Assembly: GCF_011040495.1 (NCBI RefSeq)
Contig: NZ_CP049037.1
Coordinates: 2,418,001 to 2,482,000 of the forward strand
DNA: 64,000 bases
Source of the DNA: Pseudohalocynthiibacter aestuariivivens
GTDB lineage: Bacteria; Pseudomonadota; Alphaproteobacteria; Rhodobacterales; Rhodobacteraceae
Direction: 5' to 3'
Shown here: one piece after another, positions 9,739-17,735 of the stretch
Layout: each line of letters opens with the position of its first letter
How positions within the stretch are numbered: the stretch's first letter is position 1
Position numbers and translations under genes: made by a program
The notes under the pieces: generated by a model
Told to the model about the DNA's origin: nothing
The model's database searches: none
Seen by the model: only the letters and a program-made list of their open reading frames with translations

Positions 9739-11358
9739 TCAGGCCTCGCTCTCCTCAGTATCAGCGCCGTCTTCCGCTTCGGCCTCTTCGGCCTCCAGAT
9801 CGGCAGGATCAACCCAGCCTAGCAAAATGCGCGCGGTCATCACCATGTCTTGCGCTTCTTCCAGAGAGACGTCGAAAGGCTCCAGAATGCCGTCGTCCTT
9901 GGTCCGCTCGCCATCGGTGATGGTCCAGCCGCCGGCTAATTCCCAGTCGGCACAGGTCGCGAAATCCTCCAGCGTCTTCACATCGTCCTTGGCCAACGCC
10001 AAAATCATCCGAGGCGTCAGACCCTCGAATTCCACCAGACTGTCCTCGACACCCAGCGCGCGCGCCTCATCCAATGCCGCTTTGGCTTGTGCCTCCAGAA
10101 TATCGCGGGCGCGTGCCTGCAATTCCTGCGCGGTATCCTCGTCAACACCGTCGATCACCAGCAATTCATCCTGCTCGACATAGGCGACTTCTTCGAGGCT
10201 CGTGAACCCTTCGGAAACCAGAAGCTGGGCAAAGAACTCGTCCAGATCGAGCGTTTCCATAAAGAGACCCGTACGCTCTTCGAATTCCTTCTGGCGACGT
10301 TCGCTATCCTCGGCTTCGGTCATGATGTCGATATCCAGACCGGTCAGCTGGCTGGCCAGACGCACGTTCTGGCCGCGACGACCAATGGCAAGGCTCAGCT
10401 GCTCTTCGGGAACGACAACATCTATCTTGCCCGCTTCCTCATCCAGAACAACCTTGCTGACCTCTGCGGGCTGCAACGCGTTCACCAGGAATGTCGGCTG
10501 GTCTTCGTTCCATGGGATGATGTCGATCTTTTCACCCTGAAGCTCGTTCACCACGGCCTGCACCCGGCTGCCACGCATACCGACGCAGGCGCCGACGGGA
10601 TCGATAGACCCATCATAGCTGATCACGGCAATCTTGGCACGGCTACCCGGATCGCGGGCCACGGCCTTGATCTCAATGATACCATCGTAGATTTCGGGCA
10701 CTTCCATCTTGAACAGCTCTGCCATGAACTCGGGCGCGGTACGGCTGAGGAAAATTTGCGGCCCACGGGCCTCGCGGCGCACATCCTTGATATAGCAGCG
10801 AATGCGGTCGTTCGGACGATAGGCTTCGCGGCCGATCTTCTCGTTGCGGCGCAGGATTGCCTCGCCCCGGCCCACATCGACGATAACGTTGCCGTATTCT
10901 TCGCGTTTGACCTGACCGTTGATGATCGTACCGGCGCGGTCCTTGAATTCCTCGAACTGGCGGTCACGCTCGGCTTCACGAACTTTTTGCAGGATCACTT
11001 GCTTGGCGCTTTGCGCAGCGATCCGGCCCATCTCGACGGGCGGCACTTCTTCGATCAGCTGTTGGCCAATCTCGGGGTTTTCCATGTACTGCTTGGCCTG
11101 CTCGACGGTGAACTCAGCCTGATAATTCTCCAGCTCATCATCGGCAACAACGGTACGCACACGGGTAAAAGTGGCGCGACCGGTTTTGCGGTCGATGCTC
11201 ACGCGAATGTCCATCTCGGCGCCGTAGCGCGATTTGGCAGCCCGTGCGAGGCTCTCTTCCATCGCTTCGACCACCAGAACGGGGTCGATCATCTTTTCGC
11301 GGGCCACGGCCTCGGCGGTTTGCAGCAGCTCCAGCTGGTTTGCGGAAGTAATTGCCAT
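9739..11358 (-). CDS. nusA: Transcription termination/antitermination factor NusA
   Basis: NusA binds RNA polymerase and nascent RNA and controls pausing, termination and antitermination. The 539-residue protein starts MAITSANQLELLQTA. An S1-type domain follows and then two KH domains (GACVGMRGSRVQAVVNELQG and AIGRRGQNVRLASQL). The C-terminal helix-hairpin-helix repeats end in a very acidic tail, as is usual in alphaproteobacteria. The start at 11358 has a GGAGG box 9 nt upstream. A longer frame from 11412 overlaps rimP and is rejected. It is the second gene of the rimP operon, only 4 nt after the rimP stop. Confidence 0.97.
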   Translation of the reverse strand: MAITSANQLELLQTAEAVAREKMIDPVLVVEAMEESLARAAKSRYGAEMDIRVSIDRKTGRATFTRVRTVVADDELENYQAEFTVEQAKQYMENPEIGQQLIEEVPPVEMGRIAAQSAKQVILQKVREAERDRQFEEFKDRAGTIINGQVKREEYGNVIVDVGRGEAILRRNEKIGREAYRPNDRIRCYIKDVRREARGPQIFLSRTAPEFMAELFKMEVPEIYDGIIEIKAVARDPGSRAKIAVISYDGSIDPVGACVGMRGSRVQAVVNELQGEKIDIIPWNEDQPTFLVNALQPAEVSKVVLDEEAGKIDVVVPEEQLSLAIGRRGQNVRLASQLTGLDIDIMTEAEDSERRQKEFEERTGLFMETLDLDEFFAQLLVSEGFTSLEEVAYVEQDELLVIDGVDEDTAQELQARARDILEAQAKAALDEARALGVEDSLVEFEGLTPRMILALAKDDVKTLEDFATCADWELAGGWTITDGERTKDDGILEPFDVSLEEAQDMVMTARILLGWVDPADLEAEEAEAEDGADTEESEA

Positions 11359-11362
11359 GGTC

Positions 11363-11965
11363 TCAGTCCTCCTCGGAACCGGTGTCGGTGTCGCCGCCCT
11401 CAAGGGGCGCATCTTCTAGAATGTCGTCAAACTTGTCTTCGTCGATGATGCCCGCCGCCTTGCGCTGGCGCAGCATTTCCTTGATCAGCTCATCCGTCAG
11501 CACCAGCTTGGCGTCTGCCAGCCAATCGAACTCCAGCCCGATTGTGCCCTCTTCAACGTTGATCAGCACTTCGGTGCCCTCTACGCCTGCCAACATACCC
11601 TTGAACCGCTTGCGGCCATCGATCAGCTCTGTCGTCTCGATCTTGGCCTCATAGCCCTCATATGCTTCGAAATGCTTGAGCATGGTCAGGGGCCGGTCAA
11701 TGCCGGGGCTGCTGACCTCCAGTGTATAAGGGTCCACCAGCGGATCCTCGACATCCAGCGCAGCACTGACAGCAGTCGAAATCTTTGCGCACTCATCTAC
11801 TTCGATGCCACCCTCGGGCCGCTCTGCCATGATTTGCAGCGTATGATACTTGCCACCCATCAGCCGCACGCGCACCAGATCGAACCCCATGTCCTGTATG
11901 ACAGGGGTGATGATCTCGGCCATGCGGCGGTCTATCGCGGCTTTTGCAATCAGGTCGTTGGTCAT
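11363..11965 (-). CDS. rimP: Ribosome maturation factor RimP
   Basis: RimP helps assemble the 30S subunit. The 200-residue product has the two family domains: the N-terminal alpha/beta domain ([24 protein letters not shown]), then the C-terminal Sm-like part beginning near [21 protein letters not shown]. The acidic tail ([12 protein letters not shown] and beyond) extends past the usual 150-160 residues, as seen in alphaproteobacteria. It leads the operon rimP-nusA-ylxR-infB. A promoter and a terminator-like hairpin lie in its leader (12007-12113), suggesting control by premature termination. Confidence 0.95.
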   Translation of the reverse strand: MTNDLIAKAAIDRRMAEIITPVIQDMGFDLVRVRLMGGKYHTLQIMAERPEGGIEVDECAKISTAVSAALDVEDPLVDPYTLEVSSPGIDRPLTMLKHFEAYEGYEAKIETTELIDGRKRFKGMLAGVEGTEVLINVEEGTIGLEFDWLADAKLVLTDELIKEMLRQRKAAGIIDEDKFDDILEDAPLEGGDTDTGSEED

Positions 11966-12006
11966 TGGGTCTGTGGCAGTCTCTCAGATAACATTGGATA
12001 GGGCAC

Positions 12007-12029
12007 AAAAAAACGGGCGCGCGGCCCGT
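12007..12029 (-). terminator. Terminator-like hairpin in the rimP leader
   Basis: Read on the minus strand, ACGGGC and GCCCGT pair around a 5-nt loop and are followed directly by seven T. It lies 41 nt before the rimP start and about 50 nt downstream of a good promoter. It can therefore be the pip terminator, an attenuator of the rimP operon, or the 3' end of a short RNA. Confidence 0.7.
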
Positions 12030-12084
12030 CAAAATTTCCGGTGGAGCGTTTCGGTGTGGACCCGTACGCGCCGCTGTTAAGGGG

Positions 12085-12113
12085 GATATAGCGAGAGGAC
12101 GCCGAGTCTGCAA
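12085..12113 (-). promoter_or_regulatory. Promoter for the rimP-nusA-ylxR-infB operon
   Basis: On the minus strand TTGCAG (12113-12108) and TATATC (12090-12085) are separated by exactly 17 nt, close to the sigma-70 consensus. It begins 9 nt after the pip stop and would start transcription near 12078, leaving a leader of about 110 nt before rimP. Confidence 0.6.
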
Positions 12114-12121
12114 GGGGCTCT

Positions 12122-13093
12122 TTACCCAACCCCCATCCCGTTCATCACCCGAACCAGTTCCGCGCTGATCCCCGGCTCACTTAGCGCATGGCCAGCCAGA
12201 GGTATCATCCGCAGCGTCGCAGCAGGCCAAACCTGTGCCAGCGCATAGGCCATTTCCGGCGGGCAGATCATGTCGTAGCGACCCTGAACGATGGTACCGG
12301 GAACATCTGCCAGACGGTGCATATTGGCCAGAATCCAGCCGTCATGCTCCAGAAAACCGCCATTGATGAAATAGTGATTCTCCAACCGCGCGAACGCCCG
12401 CGCGTATTCCGCCGGGCTGTCGCTGCGTTGTCCTGTCGAATGCACCGACGCCAGAGAATTTTCCCACGATGACCACGCTTTGGCATGGGTCGTCTCGATC
12501 CGGGGATCGCCGGAAAACAGCCGCCGATGGTAGGCCGCGATCAGATCATCATGCTCGCTCTCGGGGATCAGCCCCTTGAACCGTGCCCAGGGTTCGGGCC
12601 AGAATCGGCCCGCGCCGCCGCCATAGAACCAATCCAGTTCAGCCTGCGTCATGGTGAAGACACCACGCAGCACCAGATGCACACAGGTATCGGGATGCGT
12701 AATACCATAGATCAGCGCCAGAGTGGCGCCCCAGCTACCGCCAAACACCGTCCAGCGGTCAATGCCCAGCGCGGCGCGGATACGTTCGATATCCGCCACC
12801 AGATGCCATGTCGTGTTCGCCTCAACACTTGCATGGGGCTTTGATCGCCCACAACCGCGCTGGTCAAACAGGATAACCCGGTAACGCGTCGGATCAAAAT
12901 AGCGTCGCATCGCCGGGCTGCATCCACCCCCCGGTCCCCCATGCAACACCACCACAGGTATGCCGTCCGGTCGTCCGGATTGCTCCATATAGACCTGATG
13001 GCCATCACCCACATCCAGCATCCGCCGGTCGAATGGCTCGATCGGTGGATACAGATATTGCACTGCGCTTTTTTGGCCCGAGATTTTATCCAT
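12122..13093 (-). CDS. pip: Proline iminopeptidase (alpha/beta hydrolase, S33)
   Basis: Removes N-terminal proline from peptides in the cytoplasm. The 323-residue protein has the oxyanion motif HGGPGGG (51-57), DQRGCGRS (77-84) and the nucleophile elbow [10 protein letters not shown] with Ser120. The C-terminal histidine is in [10 protein letters not shown] and the aspartate in [10 protein letters not shown], completing the triad. The ATG at 13093 is preceded by AGGAAG. A longer frame back to 13252 runs over the divergent ubiG and is rejected. No signal peptide is seen. Confidence 0.93.
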   Translation of the reverse strand: MDKISGQKSAVQYLYPPIEPFDRRMLDVGDGHQVYMEQSGRPDGIPVVVLHGGPGGGCSPAMRRYFDPTRYRVILFDQRGCGRSKPHASVEANTTWHLVADIERIRAALGIDRWTVFGGSWGATLALIYGITHPDTCVHLVLRGVFTMTQAELDWFYGGGAGRFWPEPWARFKGLIPESEHDDLIAAYHRRLFSGDPRIETTHAKAWSSWENSLASVHSTGQRSDSPAEYARAFARLENHYFINGGFLEHDGWILANMHRLADVPGTIVQGRYDMICPPEMAYALAQVWPAATLRMIPLAGHALSEPGISAELVRVMNGMGVG

Positions 13094-13142
13094 TGTCTTC
13101 CTATATAAGACGGCAGAGACAATTGAGCACATGGAGACCAGA

Positions 13143-13886
13143 ATGCAAGCCGCGCCATCCACGATTGACGAGGGCGAAGTTGCCAAGTTCGAAGCGATGG
13201 CCGCCGAATGGTGGGATCCGAACGGCAAGTTCAAGCCGCTGCATATGCTCAACCCCTGCCGTCTGGACTACATCACGTCCCAGATCGCAGCAGAGTTCGA
13301 CCGTGACCTGCGACAGAATCAGCCGTTCACGGGCCTGCGCATTCTCGATATCGGTTGCGGTGGCGGATTGTTGTCTGAACCAATGGCCCGCCTTGGAGCG
13401 GATGTCGTGGGCGCGGATGCGGCAGAGGGTAACATCCCCGTGGCGCGTGTGCATGCCGAACAATCCGACCTCGACATCGACTATCGCCACACCACCGCCG
13501 AAGCACTGGCCGCTGCAGGCGAGCAATTCGATGTCGTGCTCAATATGGAAGTGGTCGAACATGTCGCCTCTCCCATTCATTATCTGACCGCCTGCCGCGA
13601 ACTGCTGAAGCCCGACGGATTGCACCTCTGCTCTACCCTCAACCGCAACGCCAAAAGCTATGTCGTGGCGATCATCGGCGCCGAACAGGTTATGCGCTGG
13701 TTGCCCAAGGGCACGCACGAATGGTCGAAATTCATCACCCCGGACGAACTGTTCGAATTACTACGTGAGGCCGGACTTGATCCGGTGGACCGCAAGGGGT
13801 TCGTGTTCAACCCGATCACATGGGGCTGGTCACTGTCGGATCGTGACCTGAGCGTGAATTACGTCACGGCGAGCGTGAAGCGGTAG
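13143..13886 (+). CDS. ubiG: Ubiquinone biosynthesis O-methyltransferase UbiG
   Basis: UbiG carries out both O-methylations in ubiquinone synthesis. The 247-residue product has the family entry motif [23 protein letters not shown] motif [21 protein letters not shown], and the acidic residue of motif II in VGADAAEGN. The late motif [15 protein letters not shown] is typical of UbiG. I prefer the ATG at 13143, which has GGAG 6 nt before it. An in-frame ATG at 13131 would add four residues. The gene is divergent from pip, with a TATATA stretch in the short gap. Confidence 0.95.
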   Translation: MQAAPSTIDEGEVAKFEAMAAEWWDPNGKFKPLHMLNPCRLDYITSQIAAEFDRDLRQNQPFTGLRILDIGCGGGLLSEPMARLGADVVGADAAEGNIPVARVHAEQSDLDIDYRHTTAEALAAAGEQFDVVLNMEVVEHVASPIHYLTACRELLKPDGLHLCSTLNRNAKSYVVAIIGAEQVMRWLPKGTHEWSKFITPDELFELLREAGLDPVDRKGFVFNPITWGWSLSDRDLSVNYVTASVKR

Positions 13887-14034
13887 AGTAAGTGAAACTC
13901 AGGTGTCGCGGCTCGGTATGGCTAGGAAAGGTATGCAACTAAGCGGTGTGGAAGTCGGCTTATAGCTTTCTTTGACGGATGCTGCGCGGCATCCCAATGG
14001 CCACTTCCTCAAGATTGGCAGAGTGTTCCGCAAT

Positions 14035-15297
14035 CTATCTATCGGGTTCGGACCACTCGGACGGTGGGACATCACGGCGCAGCATCCGCAACGCCAGACC
14101 CAATGCCACACCTGTTCCGATTGCGACGGTCAGATCAGCCAGAACTGTCAGAATCAGAGTTAGCATCAAAAGAAACACATCAGATTTGCGCTCCGCCGCA
14201 TAGTTTTTCCACTTGTTCGGCTCACTCATGTTCCAAGCGGTCAAGATGAGCAGCCCTGCCAAGGCTGGCATGGCCATGTATCCAACGAGCCTTGATGCAA
14301 AATGCATGATGATCAGAATAGTCAGGGCATGAATCAATCCAGCCACCGGGGTCTTGCCACCAGCTCGGACGTTGGTAGCCGTTCGGGCAATCGCCCCCGT
14401 TGCGGGTATTCCGCCGAAAAATGATGATCCGATATTTGCGGCACCTTGTGCCAATAGCTCGGCATTTGGGCGGTGGCTGCCTTTGATCATTCGGTCAGCC
14501 ACCATGGCAGACAGCAAAGATTCGACACCAGCAAGAAACGCGATAATCATCGCGGACGGCAGCAATTCAACGATCCTGTCGAAACCTATTTCAGGCATCG
14601 CAGGCCAAGGCAGGGTGTTGGGAAGATCGCCAAACCGAGATTGAATCGTATCAACCGGGAGATCGGCCAATGACACGATGGCTGACGTGATGGCGACCGC
14701 AACGATAAGTCCCGGAAGTTTTGGCGCAGCGCGGCGGAACAGCACGATCAAGAACATTGTAGCAAGGCCGATCAGCGCCGACGCTGGCGATAAGGTCGGT
14801 CGCGCCGACCACAGCGCTCCAATTTTTGCGATAAATTCCGCTGGGATCGCTTCGACCGTAAGCCCAAAAAGGTCACTGAGCTGACTTGTCGCGATGATGA
14901 CGGCAATCCCGATCGTGAAACCATTTATGACCGGCTCTGGTATCAGTCGAATGAGATTCCCGGCACGAAAATAGCCTGCGACAAGCAGAATGAGACCCGC
15001 TATGAACGTGGCAAGGACCAAGCCATCGTATCCATGTTCCGCAACCACGCCGAACACAACAACAATAAAGGCTCCTGTCGGGCCTCCGATCTGCACGCGA
15101 CTTCCGCCTAGGAGGGAGATCAGGAAACCCGCAACAATTGCCGTTATCAGACCTTTTGACGGGTCAGCGCCCGATGCTATGGCAATAGCAAGACTGAGCG
15201 GCAACGCCACCATGGCTACGGTCACGCCGGCAACCGCATCTTGGACCAACTGGGCCCGCGTGTATCCGGGTAGGGTTGTGAGAATTTTGGGTTTCAT
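14035..15297 (-). CDS. SulP-family anion permease without STAS domain
   Basis: The 420-residue integral membrane protein begins with the SulP signature (DAVAGVTVAMVALPLSLAIA) and continues with about ten to twelve hydrophobic segments, including GGPTGAFIVVVFG and FFGGIPATGAIARTATNVRAGGKTPVAGL. Family members move sulfate, bicarbonate or other anions. Typical SulP proteins are about 550 residues and end in a cytoplasmic STAS domain. Here the frame stops shortly after the last membrane segment (RMLRRDVPPSEWSEPDR), and I see no STAS-like sequence in the following 150 nt. Start: ATG 15297, with TTG 15303 as alternative. The substrate cannot be told from sequence. A palindrome lies just upstream. 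Confidence 0.88.
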   Translation of the reverse strand: MKPKILTTLPGYTRAQLVQDAVAGVTVAMVALPLSLAIAIASGADPSKGLITAIVAGFLISLLGGSRVQIGGPTGAFIVVVFGVVAEHGYDGLVLATFIAGLILLVAGYFRAGNLIRLIPEPVINGFTIGIAVIIATSQLSDLFGLTVEAIPAEFIAKIGALWSARPTLSPASALIGLATMFLIVLFRRAAPKLPGLIVAVAITSAIVSLADLPVDTIQSRFGDLPNTLPWPAMPEIGFDRIVELLPSAMIIAFLAGVESLLSAMVADRMIKGSHRPNAELLAQGAANIGSSFFGGIPATGAIARTATNVRAGGKTPVAGLIHALTILIIMHFASRLVGYMAMPALAGLLILTAWNMSEPNKWKNYAAERKSDVFLLMLTLILTVLADLTVAIGTGVALGLALRMLRRDVPPSEWSEPDR

Positions 15298-15310
15298 ACT
15301 CAAACGTTAG

Positions 15311-15327
15311 AACGATGTTAGATCGTT
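15311..15327. promoter_or_regulatory. Perfect inverted repeat upstream of the SulP gene
   Basis: AACGAT and ATCGTT flank a 5-nt spacer (GTTAG), 14 nt ahead of the chosen ATG of the SulP gene. It has the size of a dimeric regulator's operator. It may bind the adjacent MarR-type regulator, but nothing in the sequence proves that. Confidence 0.35.
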
Positions 15328-15420
15328 GTCATATCAAAAGCAGACAGTCGAATTGGTGGCGCAAACGGTCGAAAAGTCCCGCAAAACCGACCTCCGGCCC
15401 GTGCGCCATGACAACCCTCG

Positions 15421-15867
15421 TTACCCCTCCGGCTCCAGCCGCGCCCGCAATCCGCGCAACACCGGCAGGATCGCGCGCACACGCTCTTCGCCCAGCTCTT
15501 CGACCACATCGCTGATCAGCGGGGCGATGGCGGTCAGCGCCTCTTCGCGGGCCTTGCGCCCGGCAGGACTGATCGCGACCTGCTTGCGCCGTGCATCGTC
15601 CCAATCGGGGCGGATATGCACATAGCCAGCCCATTCCAGCTTGCTCAGCGTGTTGGTCATCGCCCCGCGCGTCACGTGAAAGCTTTTGGCCAGTTGCGCC
15701 GGACTGCGCTCGCTTCCGGCACGCGCCAGATGGTTCAGCACCGAAAAGTGCGACACTTCCATACCCTTTGGCAGGACACGGGTCAGCTGATTTCGGATCA
15801 GCTGATCATTGGTCAGCACCTCGCTAAAGAGCGCCACGGCGAGCGATGTACTGCTCCGGTCCGTCAT
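15421..15867 (-). CDS. MarR-family transcriptional regulator
   Basis: The 148-residue protein has the MarR layout: an N-terminal dimerisation helix, a winged helix-turn-helix (SPAQLAKSFHVTRGAMTNTLSKLE, about 56-80) with wing DDARRKQVAISPAG, and a C-terminal dimerisation helix. It probably binds DNA as a dimer and responds to a small ligand. Its start overlaps the stop of the nitrilase-like gene by 4 nt, so it belongs to the comF-grxC-nitrilase-marR run. It is followed, 124 nt on, by the SulP gene on the same strand. Confidence 0.9.
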   Translation of the reverse strand: MTDRSSTSLAVALFSEVLTNDQLIRNQLTRVLPKGMEVSHFSVLNHLARAGSERSPAQLAKSFHVTRGAMTNTLSKLEWAGYVHIRPDWDDARRKQVAISPAGRKAREEALTAIAPLISDVVEELGEERVRAILPVLRGLRARLEPEG

Positions 15868-16697
15868 GCCGGGCCCTGAAAATCACGGTCATGAGTCAGA
15901 GCTGGTATGCGTTGCCGGGCATTGGCGACCATGTCCATATCAAGATCGGCGATGATATAGCCGGGGTCTGTTCCGGCCTCTGCGATCACCTCCCCCCACG
16001 GGGCGATAGCCATTGCATGACCGTAGGTCTGGCGCGGCTTGCCCTGTGTTGCCGCGTGGGTGCCGGTCTGCGCCGGGGCCAACACATAGCACCCCGTCTC
16101 AATCGCGCGCGCGCGCAACAATGCCTCCCAATGTGCCGCACCGGTGACGGGCGAAAACGCTGATGGCACAGTCAAAACTTGCGCGCCCGCAAGTGCCAAC
16201 TGCCGGTACAGATGCGGAAACCGCAGGTCGTAGCAGATCGTCATGCCCAGACCGCCAAACGGCATTGGCGCCAATACTGCCGTCTCTCCGGGGCGATAGC
16301 CGGCTGATTCGCGATACGACTCGGTTTCCGAGATCGTGACATCAAACATGTGGATTTTGTCATATCGCGCCGCGATCTCGCCCTTCGGCGTGATCAGGAA
16401 CGACCGGTTGGCGAAACGCCCATCTGCATCCCCGGTCTTTAACGCCAAAGAGCCTATGAGCAGCCAGATTTCACACGCACGCGCGACATCACTCAACGTG
16501 GCCAACGTTTGATCGTCTGTTTCGTGTTGCAACACTTCGTCCTGCCGCGCACGACTGGCCGATACGCAGTTCGTCACCTCCGGCGTCAGGACAAATTCGG
16601 CACCCTCCTTCACCGCATTGCGGATCAATGCGACAGTCTCCGGCAGATTGGCTGCCGGGTCATCACCGCTATTGAGCTGAAGGAGCGCCGCTTTCAC
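15864..16697 (-). CDS. Carbon-nitrogen hydrolase, Nit1/Nit2-like amidase
   Basis: The 277-residue nitrilase-superfamily protein has the full catalytic set: Glu40 (LTPEVTN), Lys114 (YDKIHMFD) and Cys155 (ICYDLRFPHLYR). The pattern YDKIHMFDV and the phrase PSAFSPVTGAAHW resemble Nit1/Nit2 enzymes, which hydrolyse deaminated glutathione or omega-amides of 2-oxo acids. Placement next to a glutaredoxin gene would suit a glutathione-repair role, but that is inference. The start is GTG and overlaps the glutaredoxin stop by 4 nt, showing translational coupling. Confidence 0.88.
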   Translation of the reverse strand: MKAALLQLNSGDDPAANLPETVALIRNAVKEGAEFVLTPEVTNCVSASRARQDEVLQHETDDQTLATLSDVARACEIWLLIGSLALKTGDADGRFANRSFLITPKGEIAARYDKIHMFDVTISETESYRESAGYRPGETAVLAPMPFGGLGMTICYDLRFPHLYRQLALAGAQVLTVPSAFSPVTGAAHWEALLRARAIETGCYVLAPAQTGTHAATQGKPRQTYGHAMAIAPWGEVIAEAGTDPGYIIADLDMDMVANARQRIPALTHDRDFQGPA

Positions 16698-16951
16698 GTC
16701 GCCAGCAACGCGTCTAGCTTGCCAGCGCGGTCCAAGGCATAAAGCTCATCACAGCCGCCGACATGGGTTTCGCCGACGAAAATCTGCGGCACGGTCCGCC
16801 CACCATTTGCGCGCTGCATCATCTCTGCGCGCTTGGCGGGTTGGGCCGCGATGTTGATCTCTGAGAAATTGACGCCTTTCTGACTCAACAACCGTTTGGC
16901 GGCATGACAAAAACCGCAGAGCGGAGAGGTATAGATTTCGACAGGTTTCAT
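16694..16951 (-). CDS. grxC: Glutaredoxin 3-type dithiol glutaredoxin
   Basis: The 85-residue protein starts MKPVEIYTSPLCGFCHAAKR with the redox pair Cys12-Gly-Phe-Cys15. The glutathione-binding elements GGRTVPQIFVG and HVGGCDEL follow. It reduces disulfides with glutathione in the cytoplasm. The active site is CGFC rather than the textbook CPYC, which may shift redox potential. A longer frame to 17053 adds an unlikely Gly-rich leader overlapping comF. The gene is followed by the nitrilase-like gene with a 4-nt overlap. Confidence 0.92.
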   Translation of the reverse strand: MKPVEIYTSPLCGFCHAAKRLLSQKGVNFSEINIAAQPAKRAEMMQRANGGRTVPQIFVGETHVGGCDELYALDRAGKLDALLAT

Positions 16952-16986
16952 TCGGGATCTCACATTTGCAAGGGTTCCCTTCATAT

Positions 16987-17718
16987 CTAAGGTGCCTTGC
17001 CCGCCCGCGCCAGTACCAGTATCCGCACCTCCCGCGCGCCAGCGGTCAGGCATGCCTCGCTCGCGGCCGCAAGTGTTGCGCCCGATGTCATCACGTCGTC
17101 GACCAACAGCACATGCCGACCCGCCAATCGGTGCCGCCGTCGTTTGTGCACATCAATCGCGTCGCGCATGGCAGCAAATCGTGCCTCCCGCCCCAACCCG
17201 CCCAAACTGGGTGTGGCGCGCGGGCGTACCAACAGATCGGGACAATAGGCCAGGCCCAGCTCCTGCGCCACGGCCTGCGCCAGTAGGGCCGACTGGTTGT
17301 ACCGGCGTTTCAGCATGCGCAGCCAATGCAACGGAACAGGTGCCACCAGCATGCCTTCGCAGACCAGCGGCCCCGCCGCCCGCGCCATCCACAATGCCGC
17401 CGGACGCACGACATCCTGGCGATCGCCATGCTTTAACGCCAGAGTCAGCTTGCGCCCATTGCCCTCATATTGCAGTGCCGCCCGACCCTGTGCCCATGGG
17501 CGGGCCAGAACCATGCATTCATCACACCGCACAACATCCTCGGTATCGCCGCCTGCCATCAACGGAATGCCGCAGTCATCACAGACCATCCCCGCGACAA
17601 ACGGCGTATCGCGCCAGCAGGGACCGCAGAGCCCAAAATCGCTGTCCACCTGACAGCCGCACACAGTGCAACGCGGTGGATAGATCAGCCGCAGCGCAGA
17701 TTGTAATGGCGCGCTCAT
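16987..17718 (-). CDS. comF: ComF-family phosphoribosyltransferase-like protein
   Basis: The 243-residue product has an N-terminal zinc-ribbon region with paired cysteines (Cys17/20/22, 31/34, 46/49 and 65/68). A phosphoribosyltransferase fold with the PRPP motif VLLVDDVMTSGAT follows near residues 203-215. ComF proteins are needed for DNA uptake in naturally competent bacteria, though their exact role is uncertain. In alphaproteobacteria the gene commonly sits next to grxC, as here. I use the ATG at 17718. A GTG at 17748 would overlap the divergent methyltransferase start. Confidence 0.9.
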   Translation of the reverse strand: MSAPLQSALRLIYPPRCTVCGCQVDSDFGLCGPCWRDTPFVAGMVCDDCGIPLMAGGDTEDVVRCDECMVLARPWAQGRAALQYEGNGRKLTLALKHGDRQDVVRPAALWMARAAGPLVCEGMLVAPVPLHWLRMLKRRYNQSALLAQAVAQELGLAYCPDLLVRPRATPSLGGLGREARFAAMRDAIDVHKRRRHRLAGRHVLLVDDVMTSGATLAAASEACLTAGAREVRILVLARAGKAP

Positions 17719-17735
17719 ATCGTTATGTGCCCCCC

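Noticed and set aside
10087..11448. A 453-codon open frame on the plus strand
   Set aside because: It lies antisense to nusA and rimP, both certain, and its His/Asp/Leu-rich product shows no domain. It is a codon-bias shadow.
13887..14034. Search for a tRNA gene or a STAS remnant downstream of the SulP gene
   Set aside because: No cloverleaf arms, TTCGA-type T-loop or STAS-like translation could be found.
16992..17735. In-frame extension before the methyltransferase-like gene
   Set aside because: It runs antisense through comF and is Pro/Arg/Ala-rich without motif; the ATG at 17736 matches the family start.
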